In this document: positions 43,975 to 52,890 of the stretch, piece after piece | How the letters are laid out: every line of letters starts with the position of its first letter | How positions within the stretch are numbered: the first letter of the stretch is position 1 | NCBI RefSeq assembly: GCF_004745505.1 | Contig: NZ_RKLX01000001.1 | Span: 248,001-312,000, forward strand | Length of the DNA stretch: 64,000 nt | Source: Levilactobacillus suantsaiihabitans | GTDB taxonomy: Bacteria > Bacillota > Bacilli > Lactobacillales > Lactobacillaceae | Reading direction: 5' to 3' | Program-made: the position numbers and the translations under genes | Notes under the pieces: generated by a model | Databases searched by the model: none | Told to the model about the DNA's origin: nothing | What the model saw: only the letters and a program-made list of their open reading frames with translations

Positions 43975-45168
43975 TTAATTTTCAGCAACCACTCGCGAGT
44001 GGCGCATCACCAACCCCACCAGGCTCAGCAACATGCCCGCACACAGGGCCAACATGTACCACGGCAGCGTTTGGACCGTGCCGTTGTGCAACCAGCTCAT
44101 GCCATAAGTGAAGCCGCTGACCAGCAGGTAGTAACCCAGGCTGAACCAGCCACTGGCACTGCCCATGACGTCTTCGTAACCGATTAAGGCCCGATTCAAG
44201 GCGTTGGGCAGGGTCACGTTTAGCCCGAGAAAGGTCAGAAAGATGGTCACCAACATGGCGCGGGCGCTTTGCCCATACGCCGCGACGACTAAACCGCCGC
44301 TAGCCAGCACGCTAAATCCCAAGCCGACCAAGGCCACCCGTTCCGGTGACCACCAGTTGAGCAACCAGTTGACCAACACGGCCCCCAAGAGGCTCGCGCT
44401 CGCTAGGATCAGGCCCAGCCAGCCATAGTGCACGGCCGAATAGCCAAAATGGGTCATGAAGATGAATGGTGCTTCGGCGTAGTAACTAAACAACACACCG
44501 TTGATGCCACCGATCAATAGCCCATACCCCCAAACGACGCGGTCGGTCAACAGACGCCGAACCACGGCAACCTGATTGACGGGTGCAGCCGCCACCGTTG
44601 TGGGCTGGGTCTCCGGCAAGCGGCTGAGGGCATACAGCCCCACCGCAACTGCCATGACTACCAACGTGCCAAAGACGCTACGATACCCAAAATAGGTCTG
44701 CATGATACCACCAATCAGGGGCCCCAAGGCCGGCGCCAACGCCATGGCGGCACTGGTACGGGCAAAGACCCGCGCGCCGGTCAGTCCACTAAAGCTTTCG
44801 CGCATGATGGTCTGCGTCACCACGGACCCGGCGCTGGCACCAAAGGCTTGAATCAGCCGACTGGCCAATAGCCAGGTAAAACTAGGACTCCAAAAGAGGC
44901 CCACATTTCCCAGCAAGTACACCCCTATTCCGGCTAACATGGCCGGACGCCGGCCCCATTTATCGGCCAGCTGGCCCCAAATCAAGACACCGATGGCAAA
45001 GGCCACAAAGTAACTGCTCATGGTCAATTGGACCCGGTTGGCACTCACCTGCAAGGCCGATTGTAGTTGCGGCAAGACTGGGGTGAAAATAGATTCGCTG
45101 ATCTGGGGAAACCCCACCAGCGTAATGATCAGTCCCAAAGACGGGACGGTTTGACGGACGTTTTTCAC
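43975..45168 (-). CDS. MFS multidrug exporter, Bcr/CflA (DHA1) type
   Basis: 397 residues with 12 spans. FTPVLPQLQSALQVSANRVQLTMSSYFVAFAIGVLIWGQLADKWGRRP shows the DHA1 opening and motif A, and LAPALGPLIGGIM is the antiporter motif C. The form fits Bcr/CflA exporters of bicyclomycin or chloramphenicol type. GTG start at 45168 follows AAAGGAG. Upstream lies a strong promoter and a 21-codon leader ORF with its own ribosome site, ending 19 bases before this start, which suggests that ribosome stalling may control expression. Confidence 0.88.
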   Translation of the reverse strand: MKNVRQTVPSLGLIITLVGFPQISESIFTPVLPQLQSALQVSANRVQLTMSSYFVAFAIGVLIWGQLADKWGRRPAMLAGIGVYLLGNVGLFWSPSFTWLLASRLIQAFGASAGSVVTQTIMRESFSGLTGARVFARTSAAMALAPALGPLIGGIMQTYFGYRSVFGTLVVMAVAVGLYALSRLPETQPTTVAAAPVNQVAVVRRLLTDRVVWGYGLLIGGINGVLFSYYAEAPFIFMTHFGYSAVHYGWLGLILASASLLGAVLVNWLLNWWSPERVALVGLGFSVLASGGLVVAAYGQSARAMLVTIFLTFLGLNVTLPNALNRALIGYEDVMGSASGWFSLGYYLLVSGFTYGMSWLHNGTVQTLPWYMLALCAGMLLSLVGLVMRHSRVVAEN

Positions 45169-45187
45169 AAGTTTTCTCCTTTAAAAG

Positions 45188-45253
45188 TTAATCTAGGGAA
45201 AAACGTCCTTGGCCGTTTGCGGGGACACACGCCATTAAGTTATTCAGTTCCAT
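45188..45253 (-). CDS. 21-codon leader ORF upstream of the exporter
   Basis: ATG at 45253, TAA at 45188-45190. AAGGGG lies nine bases before the ATG, and the ORF sits wholly between a good promoter and the exporter's ribosome site. The peptide starts MELNNLMACVPANG and ends RFSLD. Leader peptides of this size before antibiotic exporters can stall ribosomes and free the next start. It is too short for statistical proof and could be chance. Confidence 0.5.
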   Translation of the reverse strand: MELNNLMACVPANGQGRFSLD

Positions 45254-45285
45254 GGGTTGTCACCCCTTTCGTTTAAAGTCCCTTT

Positions 45286-45314
45286 ACCATACGGGATTCC
45301 ATTGAAGTTGTCAA
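45286..45314 (-). promoter_or_regulatory. promoter of the leader ORF-exporter transcript
   Basis: Minus strand TTGACA (45309-45314), 17-base spacer, TATGGT (45286-45291). The leader transcript would start near 45279, giving room for the leader ORF. Confidence 0.7.
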
Positions 45315-45317
45315 CTC

Positions 45318-45342
45318 AAAAAAGCCAGGACCGCAGTCCCAG
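45318..45342 (-). terminator. terminator after the HAD phosphatase
   Basis: Minus strand GCTGGGAC pairs with GTCCTGGC with two G-T pairs, followed by TTTTTT, immediately before the exporter promoter. Confidence 0.75.
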
Positions 45343-45349
45343 CTTCGAC

Positions 45350-46156
45350 TTACAACACAAATTGTTGAATCGCATCCGCCACACCCGACTCAAAGTCGTG
45401 CGGTGTCACGAACTTAGCGACTTGTTTGACCTCAGGAATCCCGTTAGCCACGGAGACTGGCATGCCGACTTTGGTCAACATCCCCAAGTCATTGGCGTTG
45501 TCCCCGATGGCCATGATCTCATCGGCGCTGACGCCCAATTGCCGGCCCAGATCCAAGATGGCCGTACCCTTGTCCACGCCGGCATGATTGACTTCCATGT
45601 AAATGCCGGAGGAATAGGTACAGTTGATCTGGTCAAAGGCCGCGGTGATGGCGTCATACACGGCACGCCGCACGGCCAGATCCGGATTCATCACGATGAC
45701 TTTCATGATGCGGTCGTCGGCAAACTGATCAAATGACCCAGTCAGCTCATCAAAGGTCACCCCGCGCGTCTTCAGGTAGGCCATGTCATCCGCCCGGGGC
45801 CGGTAAATGTACAAGTGATCCAGCGTATAGACGTGAATGTCCACATCGAACTGTGTCATGATGTCAAAGGCCTTCTTGGCCTCGACAAACGGCATTTGAT
45901 TGCTGACGATGACCCGGTTGTCTTGGTTTTCAACAACCACCCCACCGTTGTACGACACGACGTATTCGCCCGGCTGCTGGTACAGATGCAACTTCTTCAA
46001 GAGGTTCTGTACGGTCAAGAAACTGCGCCCGGTGTTGGGGACAAACTTGACCCCGCGTGCCGAAGCGGCCGCAATGGCATCGATGTTGGCCTGTGAGATA
46101 CTGCCATCCGTCCGCAACAACGTCTCGTCTAAATCACTGGTAATAATCTTGTACAA
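45350..46156 (-). CDS. HAD-superfamily Cof-type sugar-phosphatase
   Basis: 268 residues. Motif I is SDLDETLLRTDG with nucleophile Asp near 8 and 10, motif II VPNTGRS near 39-45, and motif IV AIGDNANDLGML near 216-227. These are the marks of class IIB Cof/YidA-like phosphatases that hydrolyse sugar phosphates or flavin mononucleotide. The start is TTG at 46156 following GGGAGC; no ATG is near. Cytoplasmic, transcribed alone; substrate not determinable. Confidence 0.92.
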   Translation of the reverse strand: MYKIITSDLDETLLRTDGSISQANIDAIAAASARGVKFVPNTGRSFLTVQNLLKKLHLYQQPGEYVVSYNGGVVVENQDNRVIVSNQMPFVEAKKAFDIMTQFDVDIHVYTLDHLYIYRPRADDMAYLKTRGVTFDELTGSFDQFADDRIMKVIVMNPDLAVRRAVYDAITAAFDQINCTYSSGIYMEVNHAGVDKGTAILDLGRQLGVSADEIMAIGDNANDLGMLTKVGMPVSVANGIPEVKQVAKFVTPHDFESGVADAIQQFVL

Positions 46157-46334
46157 ACTGATTCGCTCCCTCTGTGGTTTAGACCTAGTGTACCATGGTG
46201 TAGACCAATCTGGGAAGGGGGATGCCGGATTCAGCTACCGGTAAACATCATTTCTTTTGGCCGCTTTTACGACAGCCAAAACTATGACGCGTCACTGTTC
46301 CGTCTTCATCAGAGATTCCCTAAAAGAAATCCGC

Positions 46335-47204
46335 TTACTTCAAATACAACTTCTGTAGCTTCGTCCGATCCGCCTTCGTCAGGCCCAGGCCCTTTTGCAG
46401 GTATTTGTCGACGGAACCGTACTTCTTATTGATGGCGGAGAAAGCCGCGTTCAAATAAGACTTCTTGACGACCATCATATCCGTCATCAGCTTGATAGTC
46501 GCGGCATCGGCACCCTTGTCTTTCAGCTGCTTGATGGCTGCCTTATTGCTGGCCGCCAGATACTTGTTGGACAACAGGTAATCGCTCATGACCGTCTTAC
46601 GGCTAACGCCCAGCGCAGACAGCACTAACGCCGTGCCAATCCCAGTACGGTCCTTACCAGCCGTGCAGTGCCAGAGCACCGCTTGCCCTTTGGGATTCTT
46701 CAAGAGAATCTTGAACAGCTGCTTGTAGGCCTTCTTGCCTTGGGCACTCGTCACCATGGCCTTGTAGCCGTTCTCCATGATCTTCACGCCATCCTTACTG
46801 GTCATGGAAAATTGCTGAGAAACATCCTTGACCACGGGATCGAATTTGTAGGTCACACCAGAGATCTTCACGTCGGGTGCCTTGGCTGCTTCGGCCTTGG
46901 ACCGTAAGTCGACGTCGGTACGGACGTGATAGACTTTCTTGAGTTTTTGCGCATCTGCCTTGGTCAGCTTATTCAAGGCTGCTGCCCGCAGTAACACATG
47001 CCGCTTAACGGTCTTACCCGTCTTGGTCCGGTAGCCGCCTAAGTCACGGACATTTTCCGCACCTTGTAACTTGATCTGCTTGCCTGCCTGCGCGGTCGTG
47101 GCGTGAGTCGCCGCCTGAACGGGGGTCGCAACGGTCTGGGCACCCAGTCCCAGAGTCATGATGAGTGCACCTACTGATAAGCCTAAACGTAATTTGGATT
47201 TCAA
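46335..47204 (-). CDS. secreted tyrosine-type protein phosphatase
   Basis: 289 residues. A signal peptide (cleavage near VQAA at 32) is followed by GAENVRDLGGYRT and the phosphatase P-loop HCTAGKDRTG with Cys180 and Arg186, as in the atypical family of secreted bacterial phosphatases that also includes Listeria LipA and mycobacterial PtpB. TTG start at 47204 follows GGAGGG. It may act on phosphoproteins or phosphoinositides outside the cell; several lactobacilli carry such enzymes with no known role. Single gene. Confidence 0.9.
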   Translation of the reverse strand: MKSKLRLGLSVGALIMTLGLGAQTVATPVQAATHATTAQAGKQIKLQGAENVRDLGGYRTKTGKTVKRHVLLRAAALNKLTKADAQKLKKVYHVRTDVDLRSKAEAAKAPDVKISGVTYKFDPVVKDVSQQFSMTSKDGVKIMENGYKAMVTSAQGKKAYKQLFKILLKNPKGQAVLWHCTAGKDRTGIGTALVLSALGVSRKTVMSDYLLSNKYLAASNKAAIKQLKDKGADAATIKLMTDMMVVKKSYLNAAFSAINKKYGSVDKYLQKGLGLTKADRTKLQKLYLK

Positions 47205-47434
47205 GAGAATCCCTCCTAGAATTTAATTCTTAACTAGGATAGCAGGCCACTGTAGATTTTCCGTATCAGTTACGTAAAATTTTGGTAGACGTTATACAAT
47301 TATATTTATCATTGCGCCCCACACCCCAAGCTCCGCAACACTTTTGCCCACCGACCAATTGACCAATAAACGGCGACACCCCTGCTCACGATTTGTGATA
47401 CCATGAACTTAGAATCTACAAGGAGGTAATTTGG

Positions 47435-48178
47435 ATGACTGCACGTTTACAAAACAAGACGGCCTTGATCACGGGTGGTGCCGGCGGAATCGGTATCGGC
47501 ATTGCCAAATGCTACTTACGGGAGGGCGCCCGCGTAATCTTGTCTGACCTACAAGAAAGCGATGGCGAACGGGCCCTGGTCCGCGACCACGACACCGCTA
47601 GTTTCGTCACCCTAGACGTGACGGACGAGACGGCTTGGCAAACCACAATTGGCGACATCGGCGACCAATTTGGCCAGCTCGATATTCTAGTCAACTGCGC
47701 GGGCATTTTGCCGGAAATGAAGCCGCTGGATGAGATCACCCTACCCGAATGGCAACGGGTCATGGACATTAATTTGACCGGGAACTTCTTGGGCATGAAA
47801 CACGCCATCAAGGCCATGAAGGCAGCTGGTGGGTCCATCATCGACATTTCCTCGATTGCCGGCATGGTGGCCAGTCCCCTCATCTCGTCGTACTCGGCAT
47901 CCAAGGGCGGCACGCGCATGCTGACCAAGGCCGCCGCCATCGACGCCACGACTAAGGGCTACAACATCCGCGTCAATTCGGTCCACCCCGGCGTCATCAA
48001 CACCCCGATGACCAGTGGTCCGAACGACCAGGTCGCCCAAGTCTCCGCGGCCATCCCCATGAAACGCGTCGGCCAACCGCAAGACATCGGCGAGATCTGC
48101 GTCTACCTGGGTTCGGATGAATCCAACTACGTGACCGGGTCTGAATTCACGGTCGACGGCGGGTACACAGCGGTTTAA
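47435..48178 (+). CDS. SDR-family oxidoreductase
   Basis: 247 residues. Cofactor motif TGGAGGIG at 13-20, NCAG at 87-90 where NNAG is usual, catalytic Ser near 139-140, Tyr153 and Lys157 (YSASK). Asp38 after the second strand favours NAD. The C-terminal FTVDGGYTAV is typical of the alcohol/cyclopentanol dehydrogenase-like group, including the Lactobacillus R-specific alcohol dehydrogenase relatives. ATG follows AAGGAGG by eight bases. The PemI-like gene is 17 bases downstream and may be co-transcribed by chance. Substrate unknown. Confidence 0.9.
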   Translation: MTARLQNKTALITGGAGGIGIGIAKCYLREGARVILSDLQESDGERALVRDHDTASFVTLDVTDETAWQTTIGDIGDQFGQLDILVNCAGILPEMKPLDEITLPEWQRVMDINLTGNFLGMKHAIKAMKAAGGSIIDISSIAGMVASPLISSYSASKGGTRMLTKAAAIDATTKGYNIRVNSVHPGVINTPMTSGPNDQVAQVSAAIPMKRVGQPQDIGEICVYLGSDESNYVTGSEFTVDGGYTAV

Positions 48179-48194
48179 CCAGAAGGAAAATGCC

Positions 48195-48407
48195 ATGACA
48201 GTTGTCAAAAAGCAACGAATCGGTCAAGAAAGCGTCCTGCCAGTTCCGGAAAATAGCAACAGTCCGTTTGAACAATACGAAGTCACCGCTGGTCGCGATG
48301 GTGCCATCGTTTTCTTACCCAAAAAGCTCAATCCATTCACGGATGAGCAAGTCATCAAAAAACGCAAAGGTGCACTAACCGATCATGACTCTTTCCCAAC
48401 ATCATAG
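48195..48407 (+). CDS. orphan PemI/MazE-like antitoxin-type protein
   Basis: 70 residues. VVKKQRIGQESVLPVPE and the later YEVTAGRDGAIVFLPKKLNPF resemble the swapped-hairpin AbrB fold of PemI-type antitoxins, where lactobacillar members read like RKQGNS...VTVP...GAI.Y.P...NPF. The ATG follows AGAAGGA by eight bases. No PemK/MazF-type toxin frame lies beside it; the next gene is map on the other strand. It may be a remnant of a toxin-antitoxin pair or a small regulator. Assignment is by pattern only. Confidence 0.65.
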   Translation: MTVVKKQRIGQESVLPVPENSNSPFEQYEVTAGRDGAIVFLPKKLNPFTDEQVIKKRKGALTDHDSFPTS

Positions 48408-48414
48408 GATATCA

Positions 48415-48449
48415 AAGGGGTCTGCGACTTGTTCGCGGACCCCTTTTTG
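48415..48449. terminator. bidirectional terminator
   Basis: AAAGGGGTC pairs with GACCCCTTT, with an inner GCGA/TCGC stem; T5 on the plus strand. It ends the SDR unit and the convergent map gene. Confidence 0.8.
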
Positions 48450-48453
48450 CTAA

Positions 48454-49242
48454 CTATTTTAATAAATACTGCGCATCCAACGCGTGGTCAAACGACGTCA
48501 AAATCTTAGGACCGTCGTCCGTGATAACAATCGTGTGCTCGTATTGGCAGCTCCAACTGCCGTCGACCGTGCGAATCGTCCAACCGTCATCGGCCGGGGC
48601 ACTGCACTCGTAGCTCCCGACATTGATCATCGGTTCGATGGTAATGGTCATCCCCGCCTTCAACCGCGTGCCATGACCGGCGCGACCGTAGTGCGGCACG
48701 TCTGGGTCCTCATGCATGGTCGGGCCAATGCCGTGGCCGATATAGTCGCGCACCACGCCGTATCCCAGCTGATTTTCCGCGTAGTCCTGGATGGCAAAGC
48801 CAATATCGCCGATGCGGTTGCCCACCACAGCCTGGTCGATACCCTTGTACAGTGCCTTAAGCGTGACGTCCATCAGCGTTTGCGTTTCGGCCGACGGGGT
48901 GCCCGCCACAAAGGCATGGCAGGCGTCGCTCAGGTAGCCGTGATAGTCGATGACCGTGTCCATTTTGACCAAATCGCCGTCATGCAACACGATGTCCTTG
49001 CTGGGGCAGCCGTGGCAAATCATGTCGTTAACGCTGACGCAGGTCGAGTACCGGTACCCTTCGAAATTCAGTTCACCAGGCGTGGCGCCGTGACCCACGA
49101 TATAGTTGTAGGAAAAGTGGTCGATATCCCAGGTAGTGATCCCGGGTTTAATGTAGTCTTCGAGTTCGTGGAAGAGGCCGACTAAGATGTCGCCCGCCGC
49201 CTGCATGCCATCGATCTCGCGTGGTGATTTTAATGCAATCAT
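48454..49242 (-). CDS. map: type I methionine aminopeptidase
   Basis: 262 residues. The pita-bread metal ligands are visible: His in GHGATPGELNF, Asp in KMDTVIDYHGYLSDACHAF, His in GHGIGPTMHE and the two Glu in TIEPMI and YEHTIVI. It removes the initiator Met from nascent proteins and is normally essential. ATG at 49242 follows AGGAGG and starts the family's MIALKSPREIDGMQ; the longer frame to 49308 is not conserved. Single gene, convergent with the SDR unit. Confidence 0.95.
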   Translation of the reverse strand: MIALKSPREIDGMQAAGDILVGLFHELEDYIKPGITTWDIDHFSYNYIVGHGATPGELNFEGYRYSTCVSVNDMICHGCPSKDIVLHDGDLVKMDTVIDYHGYLSDACHAFVAGTPSAETQTLMDVTLKALYKGIDQAVVGNRIGDIGFAIQDYAENQLGYGVVRDYIGHGIGPTMHEDPDVPHYGRAGHGTRLKAGMTITIEPMINVGSYECSAPADDGWTIRTVDGSWSCQYEHTIVITDDGPKILTSFDHALDAQYLLK

Positions 49243-49508
49243 GCTGTGCCTCCTGAGGTTTGGTTGTTTCTTTAGTATACCCCAAGCTAGTCGAAAAGAA
49301 ATGACCAATTCTGGCCAGTCCGCTGCAAGATGACAGTCCGCCCCACCGCCAACGGTCAGTCAAATTTCTCAGGACCGCAATGCCAGTAGTGGCAACGTTT
49401 TCACAACATTTTCAACCTGAAATCTCGTCAGCATCGTGTTATAATCAAAACCGCTTAAGCAAAAAATCCGATTTTATATAAATAATTATAAGGAGGTACC
49501 TGAGTTCC

Positions 49509-50426
49509 ATGTCATTATCCCCACTTGAACGCCGCGACTACCTGATTGGCTTTGCATTTGTCCTCTTGATGGTCGCGGCAGCAACGCTTCTCGGCGACTA
49601 CGAAATCATTCTTCCCGAGATTGGCGCGCTGACGGCCGGCACTTGGATCTATCACAATAGCAGTTGGATCGCGCAGCCGTTTAAGATCTTCCTGGCCCCG
49701 TCCGGCACCGCAGTGATTGGCTTTCTGGTCAACCAGTTGAGCATCACCTACGCCGAAAAGGTCTACCTGACCCTGATTCTCATCTTACTGCTGCTCAGCG
49801 TGTTGCGCTCCACGCTGGCGCCTTCGTTTGCGACCGGGCTGTTGCCCATCATCATTGATGCCACGCACTGGTCCTTCATCATTGCCATCCTGGTCTTCAC
49901 GTTGACGCTGACCGTGGGCGTGTTGTTACAGGGCCACTATCGCGGCAAGCCCGCGGGCCAACCGCTCCACGTCTCCCACATGCTGGGTTTCACGCTGGTC
50001 GCTTCCGTGTGGGTCGCGGCCGTGTGGCTAGCCGGTTTTCCCCAGATGGCGGGAATTCCGCCGGTACTGGTGGTCTTCTTCGAGGTCTCGCAGTTGCCCG
50101 ACTATCCCGGCAAACTGGCCATTCGCCAAATTATCGCCTTAGCCGGCGCCGCGACGTTGGGCGTACTGATTCACACGCTGCTGGCCTCATGGCTGTTGAC
50201 CACATTACTGGCATTACCGCTGGTTTTCGTGCTCCTGCAGCTGCTACACATCAAGCTGCCCGCAGCCTACGCCTTTCCACTGTTGGCACTGGTCCTACCA
50301 GCCAACATGTTTCACACGCTGCCGATTGCCGCGAGCCTGGCCGCCTGCTTCTTTCTGGGCACTGTCTTTGTCTTCCGCAAGGTTCTGGCGCACCAACACG
50401 GCTTGGCTTCGGAAAATAACGGCTAG
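49509..50426 (+). CDS. polytopic membrane protein of unknown function
   Basis: 305 residues with about nine or ten hydrophobic spans and a short basic-acidic tail. It has an early segment ILPEIGALTAGTWIYHN, then PSGTAVIGFLVNQL. It has some resemblance to HPP-like membrane proteins but the characteristic motifs are not clear, so I do not assign it. ATG at 49509 is 12 bases from AAGGAGG, a wide gap. A TATAAT at 49440-49445 may be its -10 box and TGGCAACGTTTTCA at 49390 is a 12 of 14 cre match. Single gene. Confidence 0.7.
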   Translation: MSLSPLERRDYLIGFAFVLLMVAAATLLGDYEIILPEIGALTAGTWIYHNSSWIAQPFKIFLAPSGTAVIGFLVNQLSITYAEKVYLTLILILLLLSVLRSTLAPSFATGLLPIIIDATHWSFIIAILVFTLTLTVGVLLQGHYRGKPAGQPLHVSHMLGFTLVASVWVAAVWLAGFPQMAGIPPVLVVFFEVSQLPDYPGKLAIRQIIALAGAATLGVLIHTLLASWLLTTLLALPLVFVLLQLLHIKLPAAYAFPLLALVLPANMFHTLPIAASLAACFFLGTVFVFRKVLAHQHGLASENNG

Positions 50427-50534
50427 CTCATCTTTCAACTGAAGGTTGAAAAACAAAATCAGCTGGAATTATTGTTATCATGCGACTCATGACGTTAAAA
50501 ATAGTCGATTTCAGTTTCAACTTTCAAATCTTTC

Positions 50535-50558
50535 AAAAAAACCACTGAAGCCAGTGGT
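50535..50558 (-). terminator. minus-strand terminator with no minus-strand gene
   Basis: Minus strand ACCACTGG pairs with CAGTGGT and is followed by seven T. It lies between two plus-strand genes, so either a short minus-strand RNA ends here or the hairpin is incidental. Confidence 0.5.
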
Positions 50559-50677
50559 ACCAAGGGTCGACCGTCGTCGGCTCTTTTAATTTACAGAGAT
50601 TTTACACAACCAAGACAGCCCTTTTACGTTGCTCTGATAAGCTAGAGCTTACTGCTACTTACAAAGGGGAATTTCTT

Positions 50678-51514
50678 GTGTTAGACATCATTAAAGCCAT
50701 CATCCTAGGCATCATTGAAGGGGTCACCGAATTTCTACCGATCAGTTCCACGGGGCACCTGTACTTGGCCGACGAATTCATCAAGCTCGACGAACCCACC
50801 GCTTTCATTAATATGTTTATGGTGGTCATCCAACTGGGCGCCATTCTGGCCGTGTTAGTTCTGTATTTCAACAAACTCAATCCGTGGGCTGCCAATAAAT
50901 CCCGGCTGGCCCGTCGACAAACTTGGTCGCTGTGGGTCAAGGTCGTGCTAGCCATCCTGCCCGCCGTCATCGTAGGACTGCCGCTCAACGACTGGATGGA
51001 CGCCCACCTGACCAGTTGGCCGGTCATTGCGACTACACTGATTCTGTACGGGATTTTATTTATCGTGATTGAAAATTACAACCGCACCAAAGCCCCCCAC
51101 TTCACCGACCTCAACACCCTGCCGGTCAAACTGGCCATCCTCATCGGTTGCTTTCAGGTCCTCGCCATGGTGCCCGGCACCTCCCGTTCGGGGGCAACCA
51201 TCCTCGGGGCCATTCTGCTGGGGACCTCCCGCTACGTGGCGACCGAATTTTCCTTTTTCCTGGCGATTCCAACCATGTTCGGCGCCTCGTCACTTAAGAT
51301 CGTCAAATACCTGATTCACGGCAATACCTTCACTTATAGCCAGGTGATCATCCTCCTGACCGGCGTCATCGTCTCCTACATCGTGGCTTACTTGGCGATC
51401 AAATTTTTGCTGAGCTACATCCGTAACAATGATTTCAAACTCTTCGGGTGGTACCGAATTGCGCTGGGACTCATTGTCATGGTCTATTTTGGTTGGCAAC
51501 ACCTTTTTTCGTGA
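50678..51514 (+). CDS. uppP: undecaprenyl-diphosphatase
   Basis: 278 residues with about eight spans. [20 protein letters not shown] near 13-32 and [19 protein letters not shown] near 165-183 are the two catalytic regions with the Glu and Arg of BacA/UppP. It recycles the lipid carrier of peptidoglycan and wall polymers and confers bacitracin tolerance. GTG start at 50678 follows AAGGGGA. Single gene. Confidence 0.95.
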   Translation: MLDIIKAIILGIIEGVTEFLPISSTGHLYLADEFIKLDEPTAFINMFMVVIQLGAILAVLVLYFNKLNPWAANKSRLARRQTWSLWVKVVLAILPAVIVGLPLNDWMDAHLTSWPVIATTLILYGILFIVIENYNRTKAPHFTDLNTLPVKLAILIGCFQVLAMVPGTSRSGATILGAILLGTSRYVATEFSFFLAIPTMFGASSLKIVKYLIHGNTFTYSQVIILLTGVIVSYIVAYLAIKFLLSYIRNNDFKLFGWYRIALGLIVMVYFGWQHLFS

Positions 51515-51743
51515 CCTGCGAATAAACATGACTATGGACTATTGAAATATTTACTTAAATCCGCTGCCATTCCCATCACCATGCGGTTTTGGTGTAGTCT
51601 CATAAGGATTAATACCCCCAACAATGTCATATAACTTTACCTCGTTGTGACGGCCTTTTAATTGCGTAGTAACATGCCTGCAACATTCCTCGCGTATGCT
51701 ACTAGGTAGAGATTAACAAACGAGGAAGAGTGTTTAAAAAAAT

Positions 51744-52142
51744 ATGACTAAATTTAAAATCAAATTAGCTGCAATTTTATTAGTATTTGGGATCTCCTTT
51801 GGGATGATCACCAACGTTGCCACCAGTTTTAATTCGGAACCAACTGTGACCGCAGAAGCTGCTACGCTGTCTGCTAGCCAAAAGAAGAAAATCGCCAAGA
51901 TCAACTCTGGTTTATCTAAGAAGCAAAAGGCGGCCAAGAAGTGGATTGCTTACCGCGAATCCCGCTACAGCTACACCGCTCGTAACGGTAACTGTTATGG
52001 TCGTTACCAATTACTGAAATCCTACTTGCACGGTGACTTATCCGCCGTCAACCAAGAAAAGACTGCCAACAAGTACGTGGCCGGTCGTTACGGTACTTGG
52101 ACCAAGGCCAAGTCTTTCTGGCAACATCACCACTGGTACTAA
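51744..52142 (+). CDS. secreted Apf-like protein with lysozyme-like domain
   Basis: 132 residues. Signal peptide ends near AEAA; the domain AKKWIAYRESRYSYTARNGNCYGRYQLLKSYLHGDLS and the ending FWQHHHWY match the C-terminal domain of the aggregation-promoting factors, a lysozyme-like fold with the Glu of YRES as likely catalytic residue. Full Apf proteins have a longer spacer, so this is a short form. The ATG lies about 17 bases after GAGGAAGAG and an in-frame stop precedes, so the spacing is poor. The gap 51515-51743 shows no clear riboswitch. Confidence 0.82.
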   Translation: MTKFKIKLAAILLVFGISFGMITNVATSFNSEPTVTAEAATLSASQKKKIAKINSGLSKKQKAAKKWIAYRESRYSYTARNGNCYGRYQLLKSYLHGDLSAVNQEKTANKYVAGRYGTWTKAKSFWQHHHWY

Positions 52143-52164
52143 ACCAACAACTGAATTTAGCCAT

Positions 52165-52203
52165 GACCACCCGAGTGTAGACTGCGCTTGGGTGGTTTTT
52201 TAG
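52165..52203 (+). terminator. terminator of the Apf-like gene
   Basis: ACCACCCGAG pairs with CTTGGGTGGT across a loop and is followed by TTTTTT. Confidence 0.82.
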
Positions 52204-52293
52204 TCGTGGCGCCAAAGGTTAACTCTCGCCAATTGCCTTTACGCCAGCGCTTTCAACCGCTACACTGGGGATATCCCGTTCTGGAGGCACCTT

Positions 52294-52833
52294 ATGTCAA
52301 AACTAACCAAATGGCTAATCGGCCTCGCTGGTCTGTTGTTACTGGGTGGTTTGCTAGTGGTTCTGACTCACCACGATTCCACGCCCACCACCAAACCAGC
52401 GACCACCCGTCCGGCTCACCACCACACGACCAACTTAACCACCGCCGACTTGGCTCACCACCCCAAGCTCACTTACAGCGCTATCATTTACTACGCCATC
52501 AAGGACCCTAAGCTTCAGCGTTGGCAGGAAGTTAACGATTTTCAAGCAGGCTGGCAGGTCGAGCACTACGCGACCAAGCACCCGACCCGCTACTTGGTCT
52601 GGCCGGACCAAAACATCACGGCGGCGAACAAGAACCTCGCCCCCAACTGGTTCACGCTTCAAGGCAACCGGGTCACCTATGACAGCATGATCGTCCATTC
52701 ATTTCGCAAGGACCAAACAGCTACGACCACGCTGCGTAAAATCGTGGCCCGTATCAACGCCAACCACGCGGCGCAAAAGGTGCGGCGAATGCCGACGAAG
52801 ATGACCGTTTTAAATCATGCAAAACAAAACTAG
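52294..52833 (+). CDS. membrane-anchored extracellular protein of unknown function
   Basis: 179 residues. One N-terminal span (WLIGLAGLLLLGGLLVVLT), a Thr/His/Pro-rich linker near 30-50 (TPTTKPATTRPAHHHTT), then a globular part with LTYSAIIYYAIKDPKLQRW. That last motif recalls small exported lactobacillar proteins described as Lreu_0056-like, but I cannot be sure. ATG follows TGGAGG. It is transcribed alone, convergent with the next secreted gene across a strong stem. Confidence 0.72.
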   Translation: MSKLTKWLIGLAGLLLLGGLLVVLTHHDSTPTTKPATTRPAHHHTTNLTTADLAHHPKLTYSAIIYYAIKDPKLQRWQEVNDFQAGWQVEHYATKHPTRYLVWPDQNITAANKNLAPNWFTLQGNRVTYDSMIVHSFRKDQTATTTLRKIVARINANHAAQKVRRMPTKMTVLNHAKQN

Positions 52834-52878
52834 CCGCGATGATGTGGGGATTACCACCAATCATCGCGGCTAGTTTTT
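52827..52878. terminator. strong bidirectional terminator
   Basis: AACTAGCCGCGATGAT pairs with ATCATCGCGGCTAGTT, 16 base pairs, with T runs at both ends. Confidence 0.88.
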
Positions 52879-52890
52879 AAATATACTTCA

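Noticed and set aside
48484-49185. Plus-strand frame of 233 codons
   Set aside because: Lies entirely opposite map, whose metal ligands are intact; long antisense frames are expected in GC-rich coding DNA.
50535-50600. Possible T-box leader on the minus strand (GGTACCAC before a terminator)
   Set aside because: The T-box core is not matched, no specifier stem is seen and no minus-strand gene follows.
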